Assembly: GCF_014805685.1 (NCBI RefSeq)
Contig: NC_060896.1
Location: forward strand, 16,217,889-16,281,888
Length of the DNA: 64,000 nucleotides
Source: Silurus meridionalis
Lineage: Eukaryota > Chordata > Actinopteri > Siluriformes > Siluridae
Direction: 5' to 3'
Under the pieces are notes generated by a model. It searched no databases and was not told the origin of the DNA. It worked only from the letters and a program-made list of their open reading frames with translations. The number at the start of each line of letters is the position of its first letter. Within the stretch, counting starts at the first letter, position 1. Position numbers and translations under genes: made by a program. Positions 1 to 12,800 of this stretch are shown one piece after another.

Positions 1-498
1 TATTAAAAACCAATGACTGTATTATTAGTATATGACTGTATTATCTAATTTGTCTATATTAATTGACCTTCAGTAAATATAACAAACTCATTTAAACTAA
101 TAAAATGATTTTTTTTGTGAGCAGCCATCCTAACATGCTTAATGCTAAACATTGCTGAGGAAACAACCTAAAATTTGAGTAGGATTTTTACAAAGCATTT
201 ATTTGGATTTACCCATTTGGGAGGTGGGAAATTCTGATTTATGTGATTTAGTTAAATGCAGCCTAAATGTCACTGGCACTGACATCATTTGGTAGTCAGG
301 TGGGATTGTGCATAATATGGAAAAAAAAAAGTTTAACAAAACAAGTCTAAATAAATAGCGTAGAAATATATAAATAATACTAGACAGCATGAAATATATC
401 TTTATCTTTTTATATATTTATAAATATATATATTCACTTTGTTTAAGGTGTTTAATTTGATTAAATTAATATATATGTATTTGTGTGTCTGTGTGCAG

Positions 499-659
499 TG
501 TGGTGGAAGCTGAAAGCATAGCTAAACCTCAAAAGGCCATGAGGACTTACAGTGAGTCCCAGAAATCTCAGAAAACTGTGAAATCTATGATTGAGACAAA
601 CATTGGAGACAAAAGCAAGGAGTCTACTAGCAAGAAGAATAAACATAACAGGAAAGAAG
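499..659 (+). CDS. srpra: srpra exon (charged linker, first exon in window)
   Basis: The acceptor is gtgtgcag ending at 498, and the donor GTGAGC starts at 660. The first base completes a codon begun in an upstream exon, so the gene continues to the left of the window. The product contains [19 protein letters not shown] followed by a Lys/Ser-rich stretch, matching the basic linker after the SRX domain of vertebrate SR-alpha. The linker is thought to help ribosome and SRP contact. The exon ends in phase 1. Confidence 0.92.
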
Positions 660-3600
660 GTGAGCTTGTTGAACGCCATAAAAGCAGTTACAATTTTTTT
701 TATTGTGAATATTAACTGAAATTAGAAGCTATACACTGCAGATGGGGTTTAACTGCTTGTTGCCACTGAAATATATTAATCACTGCAATAATGGTAGTCA
801 GAGGCTCTTTACTATATGCTTTTTTTTATTACATTTAAATTGAAACAGCAACCTTATTTTTTGCTCAGCATTATTATTATTTTTAATGTTATGATTTATT
901 GATTATTATTATTATCCTATATACCATGAAATGTTTAATACCTAGAAGAAAATATTGGATCCAGAGATTTTGAACACAGATTTAATTCACTTTACGTTAG
1001 TGATACCGCATTAATTGTCTTGTCTAATAGTCTCTTTAAATGTCTATATTAAATGGGAGTGAAACGATCATTTCATTTTATATTTAAGATGCTTGCACCA
1101 GCTTTTACTTATTCTAATATAGAATTCTTCAGAAAGTTGGACCATATGAGAATTCTATAAAAAAAAAAAAAATATTTTAACTTTAGAGGTTTGTTTAGCA
1201 TGATTAAAACAATTGTTTGTAATAACTATTACTAGTACACTTACTAAAGTTTGTAAGTTCCATTCACCAACATTGGCACCTTTAACTTTGTCTGACTATT
1301 TGACACTGCCACATTTAGGACTTCTGGCATTTATTTAAAATTTCCTTTAGCACTATGTAAAATTTTAGCCCTGCTGTTAGTTACGGATTTACTGTCCTCT
1401 AAAAATAACTAAACATACAGCCATTACTATTAAAATAGCTGGCAACAAAAGTGAGTACACCCTAAATTAATGTGTCAAAATTGTGTCCAAAGTGTTAATA
1501 TTTTGTGAGCACTGTTATCCAGCACTGCCTTAATCCTCTTGGGCATGACATTCACCAGATCTGCACTGGTTGTTGCTGGGATACTCTTCCACTCCTCCAT
1601 AATGGCATCACGAGCTGCTGTATGTTAGACACATGGCGCTTCTCCACCTTTGTTTGAGAATGCCCCCACATGTGCTTAATAGAGTTCAGTTCTGCAGACA
1701 TACTTGGCCACTCAATCAGCTTTAGCAAGGCACTTGTTCTCTTAATGGTGTGTTTGGGGCTGTTTTTATACTGGAAAACTGCTGTTTGTTCCCAGTTTCT
1801 AAAAGGAGATCATAATTGTCCATTTCAGAATGTCACAGTACATGTTGGAATCCATGTTTCCCTCAATGAACCACAGCACCCTATTACCAGCAGCACTCAT
1901 GCAGCTCCAGTCTATGATGCTATCACCACCATGCTTTACTGTAGACAAGACAGTTTTCTTGGCACTACTCACCAGGGTGTAGCCACATGTGCTGGACACC
2001 ATTTGAGCCGATCAAGTTTGTCTTTGTCTCTTCAGGTTACAGGACATGGTCCCAGAAATTCATGCTATTGGGCAGGTTGTACTCAGCCACTGTTTGCAGG
2101 CTTACTTGTGAGCCAGCTTTAGAAGAAGTTTACTTTTGGGACGACAGCCATGCAACCCAACTTGTTGCAGCGAGCAGTGTGTGGTCTGAGCTCTGGCAAG
2201 TAGACCTTCTGCTTCTGCAACCTCAAAAGCAATGCTGGCAGCTCTCATGCGTCTGTTTTTTAAACGCAACTTCTAGACCTCATGCACAGCACAAGGATTC
2301 AACTTCTTTACGACCCTTGCTAGGCCTTTTCAAAATGGAAACCATTTTGGAAAACCTCTGTTCTATTACTCAGTTTCAAGCTGTTACCTTACTTCTTATA
2401 GCCCAGACAATCTCTTTGGAGAGTAATACTATTTCTTTTCCTCTGAGAGTTCTTTGCCATGTTGTGCCAGTTTGACCATCCAGTGGTCACCATGAGAGAA
2501 TTGTTGTCAAAGCACCAACTTTTAACTGCTCTAATACTTGTATGGTCCTTTAAAGCAGACAAAAAAACCGAACATGACGAATAGGACATCTGGTTTTGCA
2601 TGGTTAAGCAACAAGCAGCTGTTAGTGTACTCACTTTTGTTGCCAGCTATTTTGAACAATTTTATTACAAATATAAATAAATAAATATAATAGAAGCGAA
2701 GTTAAAACCTACGACTGATCAAAGAAGAAACACACAGCACACAGTATTGCTTGTGAAAACCTTTCTTTATTTGGTAAAAAGAATAACTGGGAAAACTAGA
2801 GATGCGTTAGCCACATAAAATCATAAATGTAGGATCTAGTGTCTACATTTCTTACTATTTAAGGAAACATGGCCAATCATATAGAACAGTTAACCCAGTT
2901 AATAAGTCAAAAGAGAGGCCCTCATAATATTACCATTAGTAAAAAGATACATGCAGAGCACATGGAGAGACCTTGCTAGGAATTTGGAAGCGAAACTCCT
3001 TTTTTATTTGAGGTTTTTTTTGGTACTCTTTTGCCGGTATATTTCCTCTTGTCTATTTTTGGACTATATGAATAAGTTTAGTAATTGTTTGCACATTATA
3101 TCCTGAAACTATATATTTCTGTAAAGCTGCTGTGTGACAATGTCCATCGTTAAAAATGAAATGTGTTTCTCTGCTGTTCATTTACTTTCCATTTTGTTAT
3201 TTAATATAAATTAAACTATGAATACTTCTGTGGGAGAGCTGACGGTTCGGGGAAAGGAAAACCACTCAGGACAGGACCAGTTCTGAATGAGAGAGTTCAT
3301 TTATTTTTTCTTTTTTTCTTTCATTCTAAATTATCAGTGCTAAATGCACACACACTGGCATGCCCTCTCGCTCCTCTTTTTTGCTCCCCCTGATCACTAC
3401 AAGAGAAAGAACATTCATTAGTCACAGTTCCCCTCAGGTGTGTCAATCCCACGCTTCCCTGGTCCTGGCCTCGCCCTCCATCCACCAACCGGCACTCAGC
3501 CACGCCCCCGCTGCCACAACTTCTATTTTTGAAAGTATTCTTATTGTACAGAAGGTACAGTACCTTTACACAGTACTGTACATGCACACAATTTGTGTCT

Positions 3601-4169
3601 GTCTCTTCTCTTTCTCCCTGTCTTGAGGCTTCTGTCTCTGACTTTTCTCCGTTCTGCTGCTCACTGAAACATAAAACTGATTAGTCATAATACCATCAGA
3701 GTTGCTTCTTATCAATCTTTTTCTTTACCTACGACCTACATTTACAAACCCCCACTATGACATACTGCTGCTGGCTGGGGAGCCGTGCAGCCTGCAGCCG
3801 AATCCACTACCCCCCACCCCCTTTTTTCACGAGAGGAAATCTGCCACTGCCATCTGTTTTAGATTCTTTCAAAGGGTTGGCTGGCAAATTTACCAGCTGA
3901 AGTTCGCAAAATGCCACTCACCATCACATTCCCACGAATGCTTAGCCATTGGAAATGATCTATAAAGCTTGACAGATACACTTGAATACTAAGCCTGTTA
4001 GTCCCAAACACTATTTGAAAGGTTGTTTCCTAACTGGGGCTTTGTAAGAGAAAGCTGTGCCCATTGCTGCAGTCTTCACTATTCAAGGTACCAACAAATA
4101 GCATGCACTTTTTTATAGAGAACGAATAGTGCTTTATAAGTCCGAAGTAGTACTTTATAGAAAATCAAT

Positions 4170-4215
<46 letters not shown>

Positions 4216-7200
4216 TACAGTACAGAACAAAAGTTTGGACACACCTTCTCACCTTCTCATTCAAAGAGTTTTCTTTATTTTCATGACTATGAAAATTGTA
4301 GAGTCACACTGAAGGCATCAAAACTATGAATTAACACGTGGAATTATATACATAACAAAAAAGTGTGAAACAACCTGAAAATATGTCGTATTGTAGGTTC
4401 TTGAAAGTAGCCACCTTTTGCTTTGATTACTGCTTTGCACACTCTTGGCATTCTCTTGATGAGCTTCAAGAGGTAGTCACCTGAAATGGTTTTCACTTCA
4501 CAGGTGTGCCCTGTCAGGTTTAATAAGTGTGATTTCTTGCCTTATAAATGGGGTTGCGACCATCAGTTGTGTTGTGCAGAAGTCCAGTGGATACACAGCT
4601 GATAGTCCTACTGAATAGACTGTTAGAATTTGTATTATGGCAAGAAAAAAGCAGCTAAGTACAGAAAAACGAGTGGCCATCATTACTTTAAGAAATGAAG
4701 GTCAGTCAGTCCGAAAAATTGGGAAAACTTTGAAAGTGTCCCCAAGTGCAGTCACAAAAACCATCAAGCGCTACAAAGAAACTGGCTCACATGCGGACTG
4801 CCCCAGGAAAGGAAGACCAAGAGTCACCTCTGCTGCGGAGGATAAGTTCATCCGAGTCACCAGAAATCGCAGGTTAACAGCAGCTCAGATTAGAGACCAG
4901 GTCAATGGCACACAGAGTTCTAGCAGCAGACACATCTCTACAACAACTGTAAAGAGGAGACTGTGAATCAGGCCTTCATGGTAGAATATCTGCTAGAAAA
5001 CCACTGCTAAAGAAAGGCAACAAGCAGAAGAGACTTGTTTGGGCTAAAGAACACAAGGAATGGACATTAGACCAGTGGAAATCTGTGCTTTGGTCTGATG
5101 AGTCCAAATTTGAGATCTTTGGTTCCAACCACCGTGTCTTTGTGCGACGCAGCAAAGGTGAACGGATGGACTCTACATGCCTGGTTCCCACCGTGAAGCA
5201 TGGAGGAGGAGGTGTGATGGTGTGGGGGTGCTTTGCTGGTGACACTGTTGGGGATTTATTCAAAATTGAAGGCATATTGAACCAGCATGGCTACCACAGC
5301 ATCTTGCAGCGGCATGCTATTCCATCCGGTTTGCGTTTAGTTGGACCATCATTTATTTTTCAACAGGACAATGACCCCAAACACACCTCCAGGATTTGTA
5401 AGGGCTATTTGACCAAGAAGGAGAGTGATGGGGTGCTGCGCCAGATGACCTGGCCTCCACAGTCACCGGACCTGAACCCAATCAAGATGGTTTGGGGTGA
5501 GCTGGACCGCAGAGTGAAGGCAAAAGGGCCAACAAGTGCTAAGCATCTCTTGGGGAACTCCTTCAAGACTGTTGGAAGACCATTTCAGGTGACTACCTCT
5601 TGAAGCTCATCAAGAGAATGCCAAAAGTGTGCAAAGCAGTAATCAAAGCAAACGGTGGCTACTTTGAAGAACCTAGAATATGACATATTTTCAGTTGTTT
5701 CACACTTTTTTGTTATGTATATAATTCCACGTGTTAATTCATAGTTTTGATGCCTTCAGTGTGAATCTACAATTTTCATAGTCATGAAAATAAAGAAAAT
5801 TCTTTGAATGAGGTGTATCCAAACTTTTGATCTGTACTGTATATATATTGTACTGTCCTCAACATGTGTTAGTGCCTTGACAGTCAGATAAACTCCCTTC
5901 CCTCACACGACTCTGAAGACAAGAAGTTCATTTGCCCACAGGTTTAATGGTCTTGGGTATGGAATGAAACTACAAATGAACAAATTAATATATCAGTAAT
6001 AACACGTGACACTAAAGCACAATGTGGCTAATGCAATAGCCGGATGGAAAATTATAAAAAGAAAAGGATCTTAAACCACACCACTCATATGAGAGTCATC
6101 AATACCGATGCATGCATGGAACACTTACTACTTCCTGATTCAAGTGAATATAACAGAATTACAGCAACATCGAAACTTGCCACTAGAGGTGGCTCTAAAC
6201 CAAAATGAACTGAGCAGGCTAATTAGTGCTATGGATAACAAAGAATTACAGACATTAAATTATTGTGTTATCAAATTAAACACAAAATAAAGAATCTGTA
6301 ACATTAAACATGTTCCAACACACTTTCTGAAACGAGATCTTTACACTGAACTCCGAGCCGCTCTGGGTGATGATTTTTCAACAAATAGAGCTGACCTACA
6401 TTTAGTAAAAAAAAAACACTGACAAACAACAAAGCCACTTCAGACTGGCTGCACTCAAAGGGACAGTGTGGGAAATGGGGGAATCACTCTCTGTTTGTAC
6501 TGACTTTATAGCTGAGCTTAAGAACAAGAGTATGCCTCCAATACCAAGAGTATGAATCCAATGACAGAATTTGATTTAATCTCCACTAAAGACAGACCGA
6601 CTGTTATTGCAGACATTTAGCATTTAGTTTGAACATGTGGACAAAGTGTATAAACTACTGGCTAACCAGTTGAAACGTCAACGTGAAACAGGAATTAGAT
6701 GCCCCACTTGCCCTTGAAGAAATACAATTCTCAGTTAATGCGATGCAGTCCAACAAAGCCACGAGACCTGATGGGTTTCCTATTGAGTTTCACAATAATT
6801 TTATTAATAAATTGGTGCTTCTGCTGATGTTTAATGAATCTGTGGAAAATGGTTTGCTACCAACTACCCTGACCCAAGCTTCGATAGCTCTTCATTGAAG
6901 AGAGATAACGATCCAACTTTGTGTTTCCTATAGACCCTAGTGGTTAGGATGCGGCGCTCTCACTGCTGCGGCCAGGGTTCGATCCCCGGTCAGGGAACCA
7001 ACCCCAGCCACTTTCAGTGCCGGTCCCAAGCCCGGATAAATGGGGAGGGTTGCGTTAGGAAGGGCATCCAGCGTAAAAACGTGCCAAATCAAACTGGCGG
7101 AGGATCCGCTGTGGAGACCCCTAACGGGAGAAGCCGAAAGAAAAGTAGTAGTAGTTGCAGCTCTGGACAAGGGCGTCTGCTAAATGCCGTAAATGTAAAG

Positions 7201-9625
7201 AGTAAGGAAAAAATATGAATAAGTAATTCGATCCCAGGAGTGCCAGCCGACCAAAATTACCCCAAGAGCACAGCAACGACTTATTCAAGAGTTCACAAAA
7301 GACCCCACAACAGCATCCAAAGAACTGCAGGCCTCACTTGCCTCAGTTATAGACTCCACCATATGAAAGCGACTGGGCAAAAATGGTCTGCATAGCAGAG
7401 TTCCAAGACCAAAACCGCTGTTGAGCAAAAAGAAAAGAAAATCTCAGTTTTGCCAAATAACATCTTGATGATCCCTAAGACTTTTGGGGAAAATAATCTG
7501 TCTCTGTTGACGAGACAAAAGTTGAACTTTTGGAAGGTGTGTCCCCCATTACGTCTGGCTTAAAAGTAGAAAAAGTAAAAAAAAAAAATTTTTAGAAAAA
7601 GAACATCATACCAACAGTAAAACATGGTGGTGGTAGTGTAATGGTCTGTGGCTGTTTTGCTGCTTCAGGACCTGGAAGACTTGCTGTGATAAATGGAACC
7701 ATGAATTCTGAATTCTGAAAACCAAAATTTTGAAGGAGAATGTCCGGCCATCTGTTTGTGACCTCAAGCTGACGCCAACTTGGGTTCTGCAGCAGGACAA
7801 TGATACAAAACACACCAGCAAGTCCACCTCTGAATGGCTGAAGAAAAACAAAATGAAGACTTGGGAGGGGCCTGGTCAAAGTCCTGACATTAAAACAAAG
7901 TCCTGAATCCTATTAAAATGCTGTGGCATGACCTTTAAAAGGCGGATCATACTCGAAAATCCCCCAATGTGGCTGAATTACAATAATTATGCATAGATGC
8001 GTGGACCAGAATTCCTCCACAGCGCTGTAACAGACTCATTGCAAGCATCAAGACTCAATCGCGCACATATGGTGCTCGTTTAGCATCATCACTAGCTCCT
8101 ATTTTAACTTCCACACTCTCACCGTCCGTTATTGTTGGTATATGTTGGTTCACGGCGGTCGTTGTTATCGCTCATGTGTATCCCGGTACATGCCTTCACA
8201 CCGGCACTCTCTCAACGGCTGCGCTTTTCTTCCCAAAGCACATCGCGGATTCCCCCGATCCTGCCGTTGTTCATTCTATGCTTTTGCTGCTCATCCCACG
8301 TTCTCCCGTGTGCTGTTCAGCGCCGCGCTTCTACTTTCGCCTCCCGTTCATCGCATAACATTTAACAACAAAAGGCATATGTGCACTAACTAACAGCAGA
8401 GATTCACCAGTATACAATGCAACACCTGTAGCATCTGGAAGGCTTGATTTTTTCTGCCACTTTTGCGAGTTCTTCTGCGGCTGCACAGTGCCGATCGCGA
8501 TAACTGACGTTAAATGGCAAATTTTTCCCCCCTTGTGCTCGAGATATCAGGGTTCGGCGACATAAAAAAGTCTTTTTAAAAGATTCAGAGAGTCTGGAAC
8601 ATTCTCTGTGCGTAAGGGTCAAGGCCGGAAAACCATACTGGATGCCCGTAAACTTTGGGCCCTTAGACGGCGCTGCATCACATACAGGAATGCCACTGTA
8701 ATGGAAATCACAACATGGGCTCAGAAATACTTCCAGAAAACATTGTCAGTGAACACAATCCACCGTGCCATTTGCCAAGGCCGGCTTAAACTCTATAGGT
8801 CAAAAATGAAGCCATATCTAAACATGAGCTAGAAGCGCAGGAGTTTTATCTGGGCCAAGGCTCATTTAAAATGGACTGTGGCAAAGTGGAAAACTGTTCT
8901 GTGGTCAGACGAATCAAAATTTGAAGTTCTTTTTGGAAAACTGGGTCGCCATGTCATCCGGACTAAAGAGGATAAGGACAACCCAAGTTGTTATCAGCGC
9001 TCAGTTCAGAAGCCTGCATCTCTGATGGTATCGGGTTGCATAGGTTTGTGTGGCATGGGCAGCTTAGACATCTGGAAAGGCACCATCAATGCTGAAAGGT
9101 ATATCCAAGTTCTAGAACAACATATGCTCCCATCCAGACGTCTTCTCTTTCAGGGAAGACCTTGCATTTTCCAACATGACAATGCCAGACCAAATACTGC
9201 ATCAATTACAACATCATGGCGTAAAAGAAGGATCCGGGTACTGAAATGGCCAGCCTGCAGTCCAGATCTTTAACCCATAGAAAACATTTGGTGCATCATG
9301 AAGAGAAAGATGCAACAAAGAAGACCTGAGACAGTTGAGCAACTAGAAGCCTGTATTAGACAAGAATGGGACAACATTCCTATACCTTAACTTGAGCAAC
9401 TTGTCTCCTCAGTCCCCAGACGTTTGCAGACTGTTATAAAAAGAAGAGGGGATGCCACACATTGGTAAACATGGCTTTGTCCCAACTTTTTAAAAATGTG
9501 TTTAAAATTTTAAATGAACGTATTTTAACCTTAAAATTATACATTTTCTTTCTTTTAAACTTCCACATCATTACATTCTGTTTTTATCCACAATTTCTTC
9601 AGTGTCCCAACTTTTTTGGAATTAG

Positions 9626-9673
<48 letters not shown>

Positions 9674-9714
9674 GTATATGTATATATGTTGTACACAGTG
9701 TGTGTATGTGTGTA

Positions 9715-9803
<89 letters not shown>

Positions 9804-12800
9804 TAGAGATGCACCGAATATTCGGCCACCGAAAAATTTTCGGCCGAAAATGGCCCAAAGGTGCATTTCTGGTTTTCGGCCAAAAGACTTTGAACACCGA
9901 AACAACACGGCCGAAACAGTTTGTTGTGATGACGCAAACAGAAACCGCAGCCTGCACGTGCATGTCTAAAGCAACATTTCTGCAAAGACTTTCTCCACGT
10001 CAGGTTTAATTTATCACCTGAAATCCAAACATCCCGATCGCTATGCTGAATATGAGAGGAACGCAAACGCACAGAAAAGCAAAACCCCTCCGAGCATGCG
10101 CTACCTGTCTGTGGCGGACGTTTTTGAAAAGGCAGGAAGTTTCCCAGTGATAGTGTTGTATTGTTGTATCTTTAAGCAGTTGCACTTGTTCTGACTGCAC
10201 TTTGTTTTTATGAAAGAACATATTTAATTTTACAACCTTTCAGCAGAGGGCCTGTACATTATGATTTAATGTACACATGAGTGCATTTAAGTTAAACATT
10301 TAAGTTTGAATTTTAATTTGTTTTATTTTATCCTGTGCATTGTTGCACAGGATAAAAAGGATTCGGCCTTGCTTTCCTTTTTTCGGTTTCGGCCAAGAAT
10401 TTTCATTTCGGTGCATCCCTAATATATACTGTGTGTATATATAGTCATGGCATCCTTGCAATTCTGTCAGAAAAATGTTCCAATTTCTAATGTGTTAATA
10501 ACTAATAACATTGTCATGGTGCATCTGTCACCATATGGTAGGAGACCCAGGAGGACACCACTGCTGAGACAAAGGCATATAAAAAAAAACAAGGCTGGAG
10601 TTTGCCTAAACCTATGTGATAAAACCAAAATCCTTCTAGGCACTGTTTACAAAAAAATAAACAAGGTCTTCAGAGGAGGTTTAAAGATGTTTTGAGGTTG
10701 CTTTAATGTTTCTCGACTGTGTAAACGGTATCATGACATCTGAAAAAGAATTTTGGGTCGCAACCTACTGGCCAGTGTCAGAAAGCTGCATCTCCACCAG
10801 AGGTCATAGGTCTTTCAGCAGGATAATGACCCGAAACACGTCAAAAAGCACTCAAATAGTTACAAACAAAGTGCTGGAGAGTTCTGAAATGGCCAGCAAT
10901 AAGTCCAGATCTGAACACCTGTGGAGAGATCTCAAAACAGCAGTTGGGAGAATGCATCCTTCAAATCTGAATGACCTAGAGCAGTTTGCAAAGGAAGAGT
11001 GGTCCTCAGTAGAGAGGTGTAAGAAACTCATTCATGGTTACAGGAAGCGATTGATTGCGGTTATTTTTCCCAAAAAGGGGGGGGGAATACAATATTCAGA
11101 ATACAATATAGATGACATATCAAATGTTTAAACTGAGAAAATGTATCATTTTAAGGTTAAAATAAGTTGATTTTAAATTTCATGGCATCAACACATCTCA
11201 AAAAAGTTGGGACAAGGCCATGTTTACCAATGTGTGGCATCCCCTCTTCTTTTTATAACAACCTGGAGGACGTTTTGACGCATCCAACTGTTAATTTCAT
11301 CAATGCACTTACACTCACCGGCCACTTTATTAGGTACAGCTTACTAGTACCGGGTTGGACCCCCTGTTGACTTCAGAACTGCATTAATCCTTCGTGGCCT
11401 AGATTCAACAAGGTACTGGAAACATTCCTCAGAGATTTTGGTCCATATTGACATGATAGCATCGCAGATTTGTCGGCTGCACATCCATGATGCGAATCTC
11501 CCGTTCCACCACATCCCAAAGGTGCTCTATTGGATTGAGATCTGTTTACTGTGGAGGCCATTTGAGTACAGTGAACTCATTGTCATGTTCAAGAAACCAG
11601 TCTGAGATGATTCGCGCTTTATGACATGGCGCATTATCCTGCTGGAAGTAGCCATCAGAAGATGGGTACACTGTGGTCATAAAGGGATGGACATGGTCAG
11701 CAACAATACCCAGGTAGGCTGTGGTGTTGACACGATGCTCAATTGGTACTAATGGGCCCAAAGTGTGCCAAGAAAATATCCCCCACACCATTAAACTACC
11801 ACCACCAGCCTGAACCGTTGATACAATACGAATTCTGACCCTACTATAAAAATGTCGCAGCAGAAATCGAGACTCATCAGACCAGGCAACGTTTTTCCAA
11901 TCTTCTATTGTCCAATTTTGGTGAGCCTGTGCAAATTGTAGCCTCAGTTTCCTGCTGTCAGGAGTGGCATTCAGAGATGTGTTGTGCGTTCAGAGATGCT
12001 CTTCTGCGTACCTCGGTTGTAATGAGTGGTTATTTGAGTTACTGTTGCCTTTCTATCAGCTCGAACCAGTCTGGTTATTCTCCTCTGACCTCTGGCATCA
12101 ACAAGGCATTTGTGCCCACAGAACTGCCGCTCACTGGATATTTTCTCTTTTTGGACCATTCTCTGTAAACCCTAGAGATGGTTGTGCATGAAAATCCCAG
12201 TAGATCAGCAGTTTCTGAAATACTCAGACCAGCTCGTCTGGCACCAACAACCATGCCACGTTCAAAGTCATTTAAATCACCTTTCTTCCCCATTCTGACA
12301 CTCAGTTTGGACTGCAGCAGATCTTGACTATGTCTACATGCCTAAATGCATTCAGTTGCTGCTATGTGATTGGCTGATTAGAAATTTGCGTTAACGAGCA
12401 GTTGGACCTAATAAAGTGGTCGGCGAGTGTACATAGAGAGTCAATGGGGCTGTAGTCATTGGGTGACAGGGCCTAAGCATCTTCATAGCTGTGGTAAGCA
12501 ATTTGGTACTTTTTCAATATTTGACCAAGTGGAAGCATATACAAATGAAACAGAACCGGTGCAAGAATTGAGCCTTGTTGGACTCCACATGTCATGGATG
12601 TCCACTCAGATTGATGGTTACCTATGTTCACATAGTAGCCTCTCTCTTTTAAGTATAATTTAAACCATTTTAGAACCATTTCAGAAAGCCCTACCCAGTT
12701 TTCCTGTCTATGTAAGAGTATGGTGTGATCTACTGTGTCAAAGGCCTGTGATCAGAGAGGTATTTATTATTTTTAAAAAGATCAGTTTCTAAACAGTTAA

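Noticed and set aside
6938..7000. A functional tRNA gene
   Set aside because: It has A- and B-box-like sequence but no foldable full tRNA, and it is fused to a SINE body.
9555..10009. Open frames of Cys-Val, Tyr-Ile or Thr-His repeats
   Set aside because: They are translations of (TG)n and (TA)n microsatellites plus the hAT MITE.
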